A stretch of 64,000 nucleotides of DNA from Acanthornis magna (taxonomy: Eukaryota > Chordata > Aves > Passeriformes > Acanthizidae), in the NCBI GenBank assembly GCA_036785705.1, contig JAWUZG010000018.1, positions 6,297,501 to 6,361,500 of the forward strand, given 5' to 3'. Position 1 is the stretch's first letter, and each line of letters begins with the position of its first letter. The translations under genes were made by a program, and so were the position numbers. This document shows positions 49,942 to 63,599 of this stretch, one piece after another. The notes below the pieces were generated by a model. That model did not search any database, was not told where the DNA came from, and was given only the letters and a program-made list of their open reading frames with translations.

Positions 49942-50063
49942 CTACAAAACTGTATTTTCTAGAGATCTATACAATCACAAACATTTAAACTGAACTGTCA
50001 CATGACAAATTGCTGGTTATCAGCTGCCAGCTGCAAATTCTGTAATTTTATATATCCACATAC

Positions 50064-53000
50064 CTCTTCATGCTCTCCTGAAGAAACAGGATTATCCTCG
50101 TACGTGGGGAAATGACACCCTGCTTTACAACTGCAAAACCTGCCAGTCTCCTCACGTGGCTCCACTATTCTGCAGTTTACTTTAGAGCTCTCCACCACTC
50201 TCCCTTCCAGAGATTCTTTCATACTGCATTCTAAACAGGGATCTTGGTTTCCTACTGGCAACATCCCGGCCGACTCTTCTTGGGAATCCAATGATGTCTG
50301 TGCACTCTTCTCCATTCCAGATTTTTTTAATCTGGGAAGGAATTTTCCAGATTCAAGCTCTGATTTTCCATAATAATGCCCTTCTTTTTCTGCATCTTCT
50401 TCCAGAGGTTTGAGATCTGCTTGTGGATCCTCAAATACATCTACTTGAGGAGGGACAGCAATACCTCCCTCATCTTTTTCTGACTCAAATTCTGACTCGC
50501 TTCCACCACCTGGAGAAAGTTCAGATGCAGAAATTGGGCGAAAGTGAGTCCTCGGAGAAATCCGTATAGCCCTGTACTGCGTTCGATCAACACCACATAT
50601 CCTGGGGTGTAAAACCTCACTGTCTGAATCAGAGCACAGAATTGACTTAGGTTTAAAACTAGGGCTGAATGATGCAATTCCTTCTGGCTCAAACGAACAC
50701 TCTACATGAAGAACTTGTGAAAATGGATTGTTCAGGTCAAAGGAAGAGAATGAGTATTCAAGCCCTGGTTCTTCGACTTGAAAGTTACCACAAGCTCCCA
50801 GTAAGTCTTCATGGAAGATAAAAGAAAAACCCTTATTTAATCCGTTATCTCCACTCTTTGATTGCTCGTTCTGTTCAAATGATACAAACGGCCTCCATAA
50901 TTGCCTGTGGCCAGGGGCAAAGCTATTACCTGGAGTCATAAAAACATCTGTACCAGCTATTGTCACCACATCAGAAGCTGCACATTGCAGTAAGCTCCCC
51001 TTTGAGTGACCAGGTGGCACCACTGCCCATTCTCCATCACTGTTAAATGTTTTGAGCTCCCCATACACACCACCAAGTATAAATGAGTTTTCTTTATCCT
51101 GGTTAACATCCCAGGGTTTTGATGGTGTAGTATAGTCACCACCATCTACTTTTGATAAATCATTTGAGACAAAGGCTCTCTTCTCTACATTCTCCTTTTG
51201 ACCTTCCCAAAGGTGATACTCTGATCTTTGCACTGCTTTATTGGGTTCCTGGAGGGTTTCAACTTTTGCTTCTGTATCCAAACAGCAGCAATAGTTATTT
51301 ACATCAGTTGAAAACAATTCATCTTCTATTCCTTCTATTTCTACCATCGCTGCAGAATTTCTGTCTGTCATATTTGTCCAAATATCTTTAATAACCCCTG
51401 AGCTGTAGCCATCTCCATGTGGACTGCTTTCCCTACACCCTTGTGTAGTTTCATAGTCTTTACTTTCTGCTTTTTGTTCTAGCTGAATACCACAGACAGA
51501 TTCTAGCTTAGATTTCTTTTTGAAAATCAAAGTGGGCATTTCTCCTAAAGTTCTAGCTTGTTGCTGGCAGGTTTCTTCTGGCAGAAAATCTAGAATTTCT
51601 TCATCTACATAATTCGAAGACACTCTAGGAACTACATAATTAATATCTTCTGCATTAAATTGCGTGGATTCTTCATATGGAATATTTAAAGTCTCATTGT
51701 CTGAACGTGTTTCTTCCGAGTGTGACCATGGACTACAGGTTCTTGTTGAAAGATTAGAACAGTGTTCATTTTCATCAAAGGCACTATTTTTGGTCCATAT
51801 TAGCAATCTAGACTGTGTTTTCCCAAGAATATTAGCAGTGCTACTAGAATCTGCATTTTCATTTCCCAAGTTGAGTGTTTCAAAAGAAAATGGTAAAACA
51901 GAGTTACTGCATTGCACTTCAAACACTGAAAAACAAGAGTTTATACCAGACCCTTCATTAATATCTGAAAAGAGCTCTTGATTGCCAGCAAGCATGTGTG
52001 AATTAAGCATTGTGCTGTCTAGGATGGGGGAGAATCTGATCGGAGAATCTCCTCCAAAACTTTCCCCATCTGCATCACCAGAACTAGAAGATGAACAGCA
52101 CTCCCAAAATTGAGCTAAATTACTAAGATCTTGCAAGAACCACCCTTCAGCACCAACAGAGCTGGTCGAATCAGTCCATATTGCACTTTCCCCTTGCAAC
52201 TCCATTCCATCTAACACTATGCAACATTCTGCCTCAAAATCAGTTTTTTCTTTACTCTTCTGTCGAATCATATTTAAAATCCGACTCTCCCCTTGCATCG
52301 TATCTGAGGCACCAGGATCCAACATGGATTGATCAATATCCACTTCATAGAAGTGTGTTAGTTCTGATAGATGAACATCATCTAAATATTTGTCGTCCTC
52401 TGGTTGAGAACATATTGAGGTCCCAGCGAGGTCAATATCCTCATTTAGAACTGCAGGCATTTCTACAAAGTGACCATCGATGAAAGTACCTGCTGCGAGG
52501 TATGTTTTATGAATATTATTGTTGCTAATACAAAGACCATGCACTGATTCAGACAACTCTTCTACAGCCTCTGATGTTACTCCACATATATCTTCTCTGT
52601 TGCGGTACGTAGTCTCCAGCTTGCTTTTTCTGCTAAGAGGAACAAAGTACTCCGTAATCGGCTCAGTATACCACAAGGGCTCTTCTTTATATTCCTTTTC
52701 ATTTCTGCTGTCTAAATACAAATCTTTTCCATCGCTACCGCCAGCTTCTTTTCTTCCAATTTCTTTTAATGGCCTTTTACCTCTTTTGCACAGTTGTTTG
52801 ATGGACCCGCTGCTGCTGCTGCTGCTGCTTCCGCTGTGGACTTTTCTATCAGCCTTTTCAGCAGATTTCACTGACAGCCTGCTCTGCCCATTACGCCCTT
52901 TTTTATTCCGAACCTCTCTTGTTTTGTGTCTTACTTTAATACATTTCATTGATGCCTTGTATTCACCTTGATTACCACTAGAACTCGAGCCAGCCTCACT

Positions 53001-53361
53001 GGATCCAGATGACCAAGAGCGGGGACGCATCTTTCCCTCAGGCTTATGTCGGACTTGCTTTTTGTACAAAACAGGCTTCTCTTCAACAGTGTTGTTACTA
53101 AACTTGTTTTCTTTCTCGTTTTTACTTTTCTTCTGCTGGGTTCTTTCCTGTACAGTGGCAGATGCTTTATTACTTCTGTCTTTAGTTACTTCACTTTCAC
53201 TATTGCAGTCCTTTGGAGAAGATGTATCCGTGCTAGTTGGTGGAACGGTGGATGAAGATGAGGAGCTAGAGTAAGAGCATACTTTGGATTTATTCCATAC
53301 GGTCATAATTTCCTGCAGGCAAACTGGCTTTTCAGAAAGAGGAGGAAACGCTTCATAGTAC
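50064..53361 (-). CDS. KIAA0232: KIAA0232 large central exon (about 1,099 codons)
   Basis: A single 3,298-nt exon between acceptor TTTCAG (AG at 53363-53362) and donor GAG|GTATGT at 50063. It starts by completing the split ATG codon and reads YYEAFPPLSEKPVCLQEI before the internal MTVWNKSK. Features in order, counted from that internal methionine: a serine run (about residues 12-19), a basic region (60-200) with MRPRSWSSGSSEAG, a second serine run coded by AGC repeats (near 165), the conserved EYFVPLSRKSKLETTYRNRE block (about 219-238), a CCSSSSSGDADGESFGGDSP block, many conserved aromatic and acidic motifs, and the SELSPGGGSESEFESEKDE acidic stretch. It ends in phase 0 at SSGEHEE. The open frame runs 21 codons past the donor to a stop at 49998, but that tail is intronic. 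Identity to human is very high along the length. Confidence 0.98.
52810..52833 (-). repeat. KIAA0232: AGC trinucleotide run coding polyserine
   Basis: Consecutive AGC codons in the large KIAA0232 exon encode seven serines in the GSSSSSSSGS segment. It is a conserved polyserine block and possibly length-variable. Confidence 0.85.
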
Positions 53362-54605
53362 CTGAAAGCAAAACAAAAGGGACATTTGGATCATAGAGTT
53401 TCAGAAAGGCATTAAAATTAGAAAGTATTACTAAAAACACAACAAAACACTAACAGTCTAATTGCTCGAAATCTAGTTTGTGCTACATATGTACATGCCA
53501 CTCATTGCACTATTTCAATGATAGCAAACAGAAAATTAAAATGAGCTTTAAAAGTGCCTCTATTAATATATGTTTAGAAATATATTGCATACAAATAAAA
53601 CAACTCCCTTTTCAGAGACTACTAAACATCACTGTAAAGAGAAATTGTGTATGCTTACAACAGTGAAAGCTTGGCTCCAGGTGTATTATATACTGTAGCA
53701 ACTCACTACAGTCTTCTTAAACATGTTTGATTTAGATTATAAACGAAGAAGTCCTGAATTTCAGTTTTTAAAATTCTAGTTTATGAAACGAGACTATCTG
53801 TTAAGTTCTATATAGTTTGATCATCCAGTTATTAAGAAAAAGCTCCTAAAAAAAGATTGGTTTTTTACTAGTTTAAGATCTTAGCAGCTTTATGTAACAG
53901 GTACAAGATTAACATATTGTTTTCTACAACATTTAATGTAGTATGTGTTTGGTGGTAGAGATTTATACTGAATCACATATATTTCAAAGAAAGCCTATCA
54001 AAAATTTTTAGAAGTCAGTAAAGTTAAATGCACATTAGCACAATCAGTTCCCTGAACACAAATCATCCATTTAGTAACAATTCTACTAAGCTGTTGCTGC
54101 TATTAAGAGATACAGAAGCAGTTGTATCTCCAAGAGAGGTCAATGATAAAGCTCCTGGGTACTTCAGTAACACTGGTCTCAGGTACTTAGTAACTAGGAG
54201 ATCACTTCAGTTATCAAGAGTTTAAAGGTTGTAAGAGAGTCTGTTTGCCATTTCTGCAATAGAAGACAGCAAGTTCTGAACCCAGGAAACAGATGATTCC
54301 CTCCCTGCAGATCTACGTAGCAATTAATTCTGTTTTAAAGGTTTTTGTCTGGTTGACTTAGTCTTCGGGAAACTAAAATATAGTTTGAATTCTGTATATA
54401 GTCAAATGAAAGCAGTCAGGACTTGGACAGAAATTAATTAAATTAATCTAGCCCATGGTGCCAAGTGCTTACATTTAAATAAACAAGATTAACAAAACAA
54501 GATGGCAGAAAAAGAAATGTATTTCTGAATATCCACAAAACTCCAGATTCCCCATTAAGTTAACTTCATTGTATTAAAATATGGGAGTAAAAAGAGAAAA
54601 GCATC

Positions 54606-54638
<33 letters not shown>

Positions 54639-54644
54639 GCATAC
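53362..54644 (-). other. KIAA0232: KIAA0232 intron
   Basis: 1.28 kb with an ATA microsatellite next to the donor; otherwise plain AT-rich sequence. Confidence 0.85.
54605..54637 (+). repeat. ATA trinucleotide microsatellite beside a splice donor
   Basis: About eleven ATA units, starting some eight bases into the intron from the donor at 54644. On the transcript it reads as an AUU/UUA run directly after GUAUGC. Confidence 0.92.
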
Positions 54645-54726
54645 ATTTCTACTTGATCCTTTGCTGTGGGAGATAAATCAGTCTCAGGAGTCAAAGAGTC
54701 TTCTAACTTTTTGTGAATCTTCTCCT
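54645..54726 (-). CDS. KIAA0232: KIAA0232 coding exon (EEKIHKKLED...)
   Basis: 82 nt between acceptor AACAG (AG at 54728-54727) and donor AT|GTATGC at 54644. It encodes EKIHKKLEDSLTPETDL followed by SPTAKDQVE, matching the human protein with a few conservative changes. Two bases complete a glutamate codon from the previous exon and two start the next methionine codon. An ATA trinucleotide run begins a few bases beyond the donor. Confidence 0.95.
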
Positions 54727-56102
54727 CTGTTTTGAAAGAAAATTCCAAATGCTTAACAGAAAGATTTTTAAAAGCCAGTATACTTTATATCAGTATTTAA
54801 CAAAAAGCGCCAGGATGGATACCTGTAATAGTAGCAAAATTTCCATGAAATACTGTAAGTAATATAAAGAAAATACAAATTATCACCCAAGATTCAAGAT
54901 TTTCACAGTTCTCCCGTCCTGCAAATCTGACCGAATACAACTGGCCAGCAGCTCCATGCAACCTCATTGCTAGCAATGCCTCACTAGGAGAATTCCTGCT
55001 GAATGTTTAATGGTTTCATATCCAAATCCCTATCTCATTCTTGCATTGCTACAGACACAAAAAATGTTTCTTAAAAAATCAACTATTTAACTAAATGTTT
55101 TTATCATTGGCCACATCTAACTTCTCATGTGTTTCACTAAAAGGAAATATTCTCACAGTAGCTGCCCTTCTTTGAGCAGATGTAAAGGCATATTTCCTGT
55201 GTGAGAGGTGACTCTGAAGATTTTCTAATTCTTTATATTAAAACCTAAAAAAAAGTGATACACTTGATGTGATAATTTTTGAAGTGATAATTTTTTAACT
55301 TATTTTTTTCAAAAGAAATGCTCAACATCACCTTGGCTCAGGAAGAAATTGTTACATCACAGCATTATGAAATACTAAGAGCTCGCTAATGATTACAGTT
55401 TAAAAACAAAAAAAGGGAATGGAAACAGCTAAAATCATGTTTTAAGCAGGTAAATGTTTATCTCTTATTTACAGCTACTTATACTACATGATAAGCATAT
55501 TAATTTTACTCTAAGTGTCCAAGGCTGCTGCTGTGTGCCTGAACAAACATTTATGCGCAATGAACTTTCACTGGAGGCACCACAACTTTACATTATGCTC
55601 CCTGCTCTAAGCTTTACAACATAAAGTGGCCATTATCATTACCCTAAAGCCCAGAAATTTTATGCAGTAATGGTTATTTGGCTGCTTTTCACAGGAATAG
55701 TTACCACATAATTATTTTGAGGCAAATCTGCTCTTTGCAAGCATCAATACACAAAAGGAACAGAATCAAGCCTACTTTATTTTCATTATTTTGGTACGGA
55801 AGGGGATGTTGAATTTGGAATATTTACTAAAAAAGCAGGCATAGCTGGATATGAACAGTTACTGCTTTTCACTAAAAAAACTCCATTTGTCACTGGCTAC
55901 TTCTTACATAAACAAAGCATACCAGTACAAAATGCTTAAATTGTTTGAATGAAATTATTCAAATGTATTTTAAAATTGCATGGCCTGTACTAAAAGCTAC
56001 TGAAGTAACAGCCTACTCCCCTACAGCCACCCCCATCTCAGAATGTTGCACAGCTGATAGTACAATACATGGCCTCAACAGTTTAAACATCTTTTTCCTC
56101 AC
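54727..56102 (-). other. KIAA0232: KIAA0232 intron
   Basis: 1.38 kb of AT-rich DNA; nothing else recognised. Confidence 0.85.
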
Positions 56103-56169
56103 CTTGCTTACTCTGAAGGTCTTTCAGTTTGGAGCAAAGCTCCTCCACTAATGTTTCAATCCCAGAGCT
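56103..56169 (-). CDS. KIAA0232: KIAA0232 coding exon (SSGIETLVEEL...)
   Basis: 67 nt between a GTGCAG acceptor (AG at 56171-56170) and a donor AAG|GTGAGG at 56102. It encodes SSGIETLVEELCSKLKDLQ and SKQ plus one base, nearly identical to the human segment. It is probably a short helical stretch. It starts in phase 0 and ends in phase 1. Preceding exons were not seen inside the window. Confidence 0.94.
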
Positions 56170-59100
56170 CTGCACGACAACAAAACCACAAGGGAAAAAA
56201 AGAAAAAAAATAGAAAACATAACTTAATAAAAAGAATTAAAATAATTTTAATTTCATAGAAAGACATCAATACAGTAGACGTATCTCAGCAAACATATAG
56301 TTCTTTTTGCACAGTAGCTACATATGAAAAATCAACAAAAATTATTACTAGGTATAAATTTAATCCTATAAATGCATTAATTAGAGGTCCAAATAATTCC
56401 ATAAAACATGAAAATACATTCACACAGAGGTTTCAAACTACAAGTCACATTGTTGCATTATTGGATATCCAAGGCTTTGCAAACACTGCATGTCACATTT
56501 ATTGCATGGTACTGCTGCAGATTTAGTCAGGAGTCTCAGGATAGAAGTTCAATCACCCACTGATCACTAAGATGTATTTCAAAAAGCTGAACCTGATCCT
56601 TTTGGCTGCACAATTTATACCTGTGGGAAACAGACTGTTAAAAGGATACAGAAAATTAGGCATGAAGGTGGAAAAGAGAACAGTAGGAAGGTGTATATGC
56701 ATAGGTGGCAGAGAGGGAGAGGAAATGCAAAACCCATCCAACAGCCTTGCCAGTTTACAATGCCCAGGTATTTTTAACTTTTAAACATCATGTTGTTAGC
56801 TCTTGAGAGCAGAGGGGAAAATAAACACCTTCTTCATCTTCCTTGTAAGCCTCTATTTTCCTCCTTCATTCCCATACATAAATACTGAAATACTGAAAAT
56901 AAAGACACATGCAAAACAGTCCAATATATTACTGACCCAGGAAAACCCCATGCTATTCCAATGGAATAAAAGTTGAATTCCAGTCAGTGAAATACTAAAC
57001 ACCAACCTACAGCCTGAAATGACCATTCCTGTTGGAAGGAAAACTAGGTGAGGTGGGTACTGCGTAGATATTCTTGTTCTCATTAATTTGATGCTCAGGA
57101 ATTGTGCTTGGAGATTACACTTCACACTTTCCATAATGGCAAAGAGAGCTGGAAACACAACTTAACATAGCAATCTGAAACAAGTGAGGAGGGTACAAGT
57201 GGTCCCTTGCACATCACCCTACAGCTGGGAGTAGTAATGAGGGAGGACCATGCAACTTACTGTCCTCTGTGCAGAGTTTCCTCAGTATCAACGCTGTTAC
57301 CATTGGAACTCCAGTTCCAATCATACATAGAGAAACTTACACAAACGCCCCTGAAAATTATCTCACCTTCTGAATTTAACATGATCTTATTGTGCATAGT
57401 TACAGCACATGTTTTCTCTCCAAAGGTAATGCCGATCAAATATCAGGTTACAGAAATGCACAGAAAAGAGTTTGATTTAATGTGTCACCATGGTGGTCTC
57501 AAGATTGCATTTTTCCAGGATCTAAGAGTTTCTCATCTCTCCTGATTACTGTCCAGAAATTGCTGGGAAAAGTGAATATATGTTGCTAAAGCACAAGAAA
57601 ATATTATGAAAAAGAGAATACTAATTTGTAAAGTCAGACTAGCTTGTTTAATTCACTGTCAGAAAAACACACTTGACAAATCATACACTGAAGCTATGAT
57701 TTATATGCTAACTTCTAAACTTTAATTATTTGCAGCCAAGTGAGAAAGAAAGCAATTTTCTATTCCTCACTGCATTGCTGCACTGAAGTGCTAAATATAA
57801 ACCTTTATGCCACATACTTAACTGAGGATGACTTAGCAATATCAAACTTTAGAAGGCATCTTCTGTATCAGTAAATTTACCAGTATAAATTAAATCATTT
57901 AGCAAGAACCAAGCAGGACAGTAATATGGATGAAGCTGTGTAGTTGCAATAATTTGTCACTTTATGCGTATAACACTCTTGACTCCCCCTCCTCCCCCCA
58001 AAAGGTCAACAGAGGAGGAGCTGGCCTTGGTTTTCCTTAGCTCCCCGAACTGTCTAATCAAACAGACACCTGTAGCAAACACTCCAAGGGATACAGATTC
58101 ACTTCCTTAATTACAACATCATGCCAAAAAAATCCCCCAAGCCAGCAACAATATGCTTACCATTACACCGAAGAAGTGAAAACTTTTGGAATCAAACGCT
58201 TCATTTCCTCCTGCACCATGAAACTAATACTTGAGTCAGCTGACACGCCGCCCGCTGTCCTGCACAGCGCTGAAGGAGACAGCGCTCGCTTTAAAAAAGG
58301 GGGGGGTGGGTGGGACCCACTGAGCAGAATGCAGGTCTCTGTAGACCCCCTGCTCAACTTCTTACTGCAGTACATGAAAATGTGCTGCAGACTTAATGTA
58401 ACGAATGCCATGGCAGTTATTTCATATATGACACTGGTGTTCTCAGAATATGAGATTCTGTTACTTATTGTTTACATTAATGCGTTGTAGCTGTACCAAC
58501 CCCGTGGCCAGAAAGTAACATGTTCCAGGCACTGGCTTGGTTCAACAGGACATAATTAGCTCACAAAACTAGGTGATCTGCTTGAAGTACTTTGCTTATA
58601 TTCAAAATTAAAGACAGACTCCATACAGTACAAATACTGGAACACCTTATAAACATTCTGAAATATGGAAGTTTTAGTGCCCACTTATGATTGGTTTTGT
58701 AATTCCATCATGAAAGGCTTACATCTTGAAATTGTCTGTCCCAGATTTCTACTAACCTGTTTCTCTTATCCAAAATACAAAAGGCAGCACATAATTTTTT
58801 AATTCATATTTTTCATTTTGCATAACATATTTACTGGACACCAAACACATTTTATTCTGCTCTACTGTTTTTAACAAATTTCTCTTTCCTTCCCCTGCTT
58901 TAACGTACATCCAGTTTCACCAAAAGTTGTTCTTTTTGGCTTTTTATCAGCTGGCTGCACTATGGGAAGGATTACATAAAGGATAGGTGTTATGTTACTG
59001 GCATAGGAATGATGGTGCTAACAGATAAATTAAGCTTCTGAACTCAGCCAGCATGAACAAGAACAGTCAATCTGACTGCTGGAGTTACAGGGCTCCAGTA

Positions 59101-59329
59101 GCCACTGTCTTCCTTACTGAGCACCATGAGCCTATTCAGAGCCTAATTAATGTAGTTCTGCATAATGAAGAATGAGACCAAATAAAAAAAAACAGCAAAG
59201 CCCTGGTTTTTTATATGTATTTGTAAATATGTTAGTTTTGACTTGTTTTTGAGGTTGGATTTTTTTTCCAAACATACAAGCACATACATATATATAATGG
59301 CAAACCTTAAATCAAAGACCTTTTGAACA

Positions 59330-59352
59330 CACTCTACTTTGGAAGTAGAGTG
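59330..59352. repeat. Perfect 10-bp inverted repeat, 3-nt loop
   Basis: CACTCTACTT and AAGTAGAGTG flank TGG. A short hairpin without further arms. Confidence 0.75.
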
Positions 59353-60440
59353 GTCAGAGATGACAAGTGATAACTCATCACCTTAAAGCAATCCAATTGC
59401 TTTCCTATGTCCCTCCACACCTCTGTATAGCAGCAGAAAATGCTCCCAGAAGATATTAAATCTACAAGTATAGTCACTTCTGAAACACTTTTATAAATTT
59501 AAAATATTTAGTAAACTGTGAACCATGGAAAAACCCAATATTATGTGCACCAAACTGAAATCCACAAAAACCATTGCCTATGTTAACTGTGGGCACTGGC
59601 TTCTATGTTTTCACAGTTTTGAGGAAGAAGCTGTGAAACATTAGCTTCTCTTATATTCTTGACAAATCACTTGAATTCTTGCTGATGTTCATCTCTGCTA
59701 GCAGGTTATTTCTGAACGTTGCAAACAAGCACAGTGCAGGAACCATCCAGAAAATTTAACAAGTTTTTCTTGAATTTGATCACAAACAACACCACTATTA
59801 TTTCACATAGTTATACTATGGAACTGAGAAGAGGACTGTTCAGCAAAATTTTTCATTTTCACTGAGCTTTCACCTCTTCCCATTACCCAGTAATGACACC
59901 TGGTTATGGGTCTCATATTTCCAACAAAAAAATGCCAGGCAAACATACACTTTGTCCAGCAGATCTGCACACATGCAATAGCCAAGTCTTCTGGACAAAA
60001 CAAAGGAAAGCAAAATTCTGATAGCCAGTACTTAGAACAAGATTTCCACATCTGACAGACCATAAATATACACAAGAAACTGAAAAATTTCATCAGAATG
60101 TACAACTCAAAGGAAAGTGTTGTTTGGGGAGAGTGAGGTGGGATTGTTTGGGTTTAGGTTTTTGGCAGGTTCAGTTTTTTTGCTTCTAGTCTAACATAAG
60201 TTAAAAGCTTCCTCCAGAAGGTTTGAACTGTGCAGTGTAAATATTTACTAAATATGGCTTGTTACTTCAGGCCTGTAAGATATGGAGAAAGGTCCTTGCT
60301 CCTCTTTAAGCTTTCTGAAAACCAAAAGCATTACACTTTTACTTGAACAACTAAAATAATCACTCATTTGCTGTTAGGGTTCTGAGAGCTTTCTAGCCTA
60401 CACTTTCAAAACAAATCCTCATTTCCTTTTCCCAAACATA

Positions 60441-60514
60441 CAGAATTGTTTAGGCAGGAAAGCAGCTCTGGAGATCATCTAGTCCAAACCCCTGCTGAAA
60501 CAGGATAAACTAGA
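60441..60514 (-). mobile_element. CR1 LINE 3' fragment (short)
   Basis: CAGAATTGTTTAGGCAGGAA followed by CTCTGGAGATCATCTAGTCC and CCCCTGCTGAAACAGG matches the reverse complement of the CR1 3' end. Only about 74 bp remain. Confidence 0.8.
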
Positions 60515-63500
60515 GAATATTGATACTCCTTTCATAAAATACAAATTCAAACAATCTAGAAATTAAAGTAGATCAATATATTCATAGTTTCATTAATTTA
60601 ACAGGTCATAGGGCTCTCCTGAGGAGATGGTACGCTGACTGTACCAAGACTGTTTTCTTGGCATGTCTCCTATCACCAAGTACAGGATTAGGTAGCTGTT
60701 CTATATGAATCAGCTGTTAAGCCACGTGAACTGAGTAAGGCACAAAATGTGATTCACTGCAACCACACATCTATTTCTATATTTTGTAGGATGATGAGAG
60801 AAAGTAAAAAGTCTAGGTTTTCATTTTTTAACATTCTGACACAGTATAATTCAGCTGATTACAAGCACATTCACAAGAGGTGCTCAAGAAAGACTAAAAA
60901 AGGACTAAAAAGGTATCTTGGCCCAAGATCAGCACTATGCGAATAAATGAATAAATAAATCAATCCACCAAAACAGCAGCATCCCTGGTGTGTTCAATCC
61001 AGGGAGAGTTCAAAGAAATAAAATAAGGTTCCATCTTGCCTTATGGGATTTTCCTCCATCAAAATAAGGTGGATGACACCAAGAAACATTTAAGACTATG
61101 TACTTGTACAACCTTTTTGACCTTTTAGTAGTAAGAACGCAATTAAATCTTTATCTGTTCACTTGAATATGTAATGATTTACAACAAAGATATTGGACCA
61201 GTCAGAAAAACAGATTCTATTTATTAACTTGTCACTTTGGGGATCATGAATACTTGATCCAAAGTCATCTTCAATAAATGTGTGACCTCAGAATATAATT
61301 TCCAAGCAAACTGACTTAATATCAGAAAAATCCAAGCCATTTCAAGAAATATAAGAGCAATAGCTCTCCAAGAAGGAAATAAAAATACTTGCTTGCAACT
61401 CTCTCAATCCTGTCTTTGGTATTAAAACAGCATTAGGAAAGGCAAATTACATATCTAGCACATGGCTAGGATCAGGCTCAGATTTTAGAGCTGTAATTCA
61501 CCACTTCACACAACACCTTCTAAGAGAGATAATAAATAGCACATGTTATTTACTAATTCTGGATAAAAGAGATCATCTGCCAGCTCAAATTAACTTCAAA
61601 TGAACACGCTATCCCTAAATGTAGGTTACTAGAGCAGCTAATCTGACTTCTGTTATTTAAAACTTAATTCTTTTAGCTCCCTCCCATAGCAGGCTACACT
61701 GAAATAGAAGTTATCCTCCCAAGAAAGGATAATTCCTCACTAGAAACTATTCTTCCTGATTATTATTCATCACTTATAAACAAACATGCTGACTTCAAAG
61801 CCACAACAGACTTGCTATTCTTGTAAGCAGTGCTGCTGTGACATTTCACTTAATCACAATACTTCAGCATGCAGATGCTAAAATGTTCCTATCTGTATTA
61901 TCAATGAAATGGGAGAAACTTTTAAGGTGTGTTCCCACCAATTATGCAAAAGCTCTTTTCTGCATCAAGTGAAATGCAGAAAGGACACTTGAATTTTCTT
62001 CAGCAGGTATTCTGCCAGATTCGTTCAAGTTTGCTTGTGTGTATGATAAGAATTCATAATGGACCCCAACTCAAAATTTTGGTGAAAATGATTGTTCTAC
62101 AGTAAAGAAAATTATAATCTAATAACACTGCTCTGTGATGGAACGCAAGGCATTATTCAGGAGAGCTCTGTAACCAACTCCTCTGGCATTTTCCTGGCCA
62201 TGCCTGTGTGTCTGAAAGACTGTGCAGCTCCTCCCACCAAGAGATGCATACGCCAACTTCCCTTCTGTCCCAGGCTTATCAGAGAAGCTGCTGCGAGGAC
62301 AGAACTGCCTTGCCCCAGTTTGCTCCCATTTTCATTGGAAGTACATGCAAGGTGAAATAACTTTCCATCACACTGAACACCTACTTTCAGCCTCCAAGGC
62401 AGTCACCTACACTATGGGAAATACTTAATGCTATGAAGCAACTTTTGTGTAGACTAAGCTCCCAAAAAGAATTTCTCCAGTTCAATATATACCTTTTCTA
62501 TATTGAGAAGAGGCATACAAAAATTGGAATAATTAAAACTTTTGTCAACTTCCATTAATATTACTATTACATACAGTGAAGTGGCCTCAGTAACATGACA
62601 AATCAGACATGTGGTACCATGAATATCTGTTTAATGCCAATGTCATAATGAAAAAGGAATTGATTTATTGGAATTAATTTATTCTATGATGGCTACCTTG
62701 GCAAGAAAAATGACTTCCATTTCCTATATGGTATCTGAAATTATTTTTAGAATTCTTTCCTAAGTAACACCATGTGCTCTTAGAAACAGCTAGCGTATCC
62801 CTTTCCATAAGGACAACTGGATACAACCCAAAAGAAAGATAATATTCATTGAATTTCTGAAGTGTTTTGGCATTTTCTGGTAAAAGACGCTGAACAATCA
62901 TCCTCAGACACACAGAAATGCTTACTACTGAGTTAGTCAGGATATACGCTTCAAGAACCATGAAGGCTGTTTTGGAATCTTCATTTTTTTTGCTTTATTA
63001 AATTCAAACTTTTCAACATGCACTTCACCTTTCTGATTTGTTAAGATGGCTTTTACACAACTTCCTTCATTCTTGTGCTGTCCCATACCTTTACATTAAC
63101 ACTCTCGTTCATGTCACTTCTAGTTATATGAAGATGTGCAATTTAAATCACTTAAGAAACCACCAAATGTTTACAACCTGATTCCCTGGTATCCCAGTGT
63201 AGTGGTCAGTGTGTATTAACTAATTAATACCAGCTTACATTAGAGAAGGAGGGAACAGCAGGAATAAATCAGTGATTAAAATGAATTTTAAATCATCTAG
63301 TTAACATGCCATTCTACTTAAGAAGAAAAGAAATACAGTTCCTACGCTACAAACTCCACAAGTCCTTTTTCCTCAGTTCTTGCCTATCACTATTGCAAAG
63401 TGCAAGGCAGATTATGCAACAGTGCCTTGGTCTAACTGGCACACAGATACCATAATCTTTGACGACAGCAACAGCTGACCAGAGTAACCCATCAATAAAA

Positions 63501-63599
63501 ACATGTTCAGATGTGAAATCATAACCAGTTGATTCATTTGGCCTAATTAGGAGATTATTTCTTAAAAAAAGGTTTCTGTGCAGAACTGTACTAGCTGCA

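Larger units (their letters stand above)
42483..50063 (-). other. KIAA0232: KIAA0232 intron after the large exon
   Basis: 7.6-kb intron. It contains an A-rich tract (43669-43718), a pyrimidine-rich 1.6-kb stretch on the plus strand (about 45280-46900), a T/G-rich tract (47150-47310), an exact 23-bp tandem duplication (49110-49155) and a CR1 fragment (49710-49941). No other exon was recognised. Confidence 0.75.

Noticed and set aside
49998..50063. Twenty-one extra codons after the large KIAA0232 exon
   Set aside because: They follow a consensus GTATGT donor and do not match the conserved protein, which continues in the exon at 42482.
51664..52971. Several plus-strand open frames opposite the large KIAA0232 exon
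   Set aside because: Antisense shadows of a strongly conserved minus-strand coding exon.
58163..58411. Minus-strand open frame considered as an upstream KIAA0232 exon
   Set aside because: The translation does not resemble the conserved N-terminal region of the protein and there is no matching phase.
59596..59640. Imperfect hairpin (TGTTTTCACAG ... CTGTGAAACA) considered as a microRNA precursor
   Set aside because: The stem is only about 11 bp with a bulge and the outer arms do not pair, unlike a microRNA precursor.
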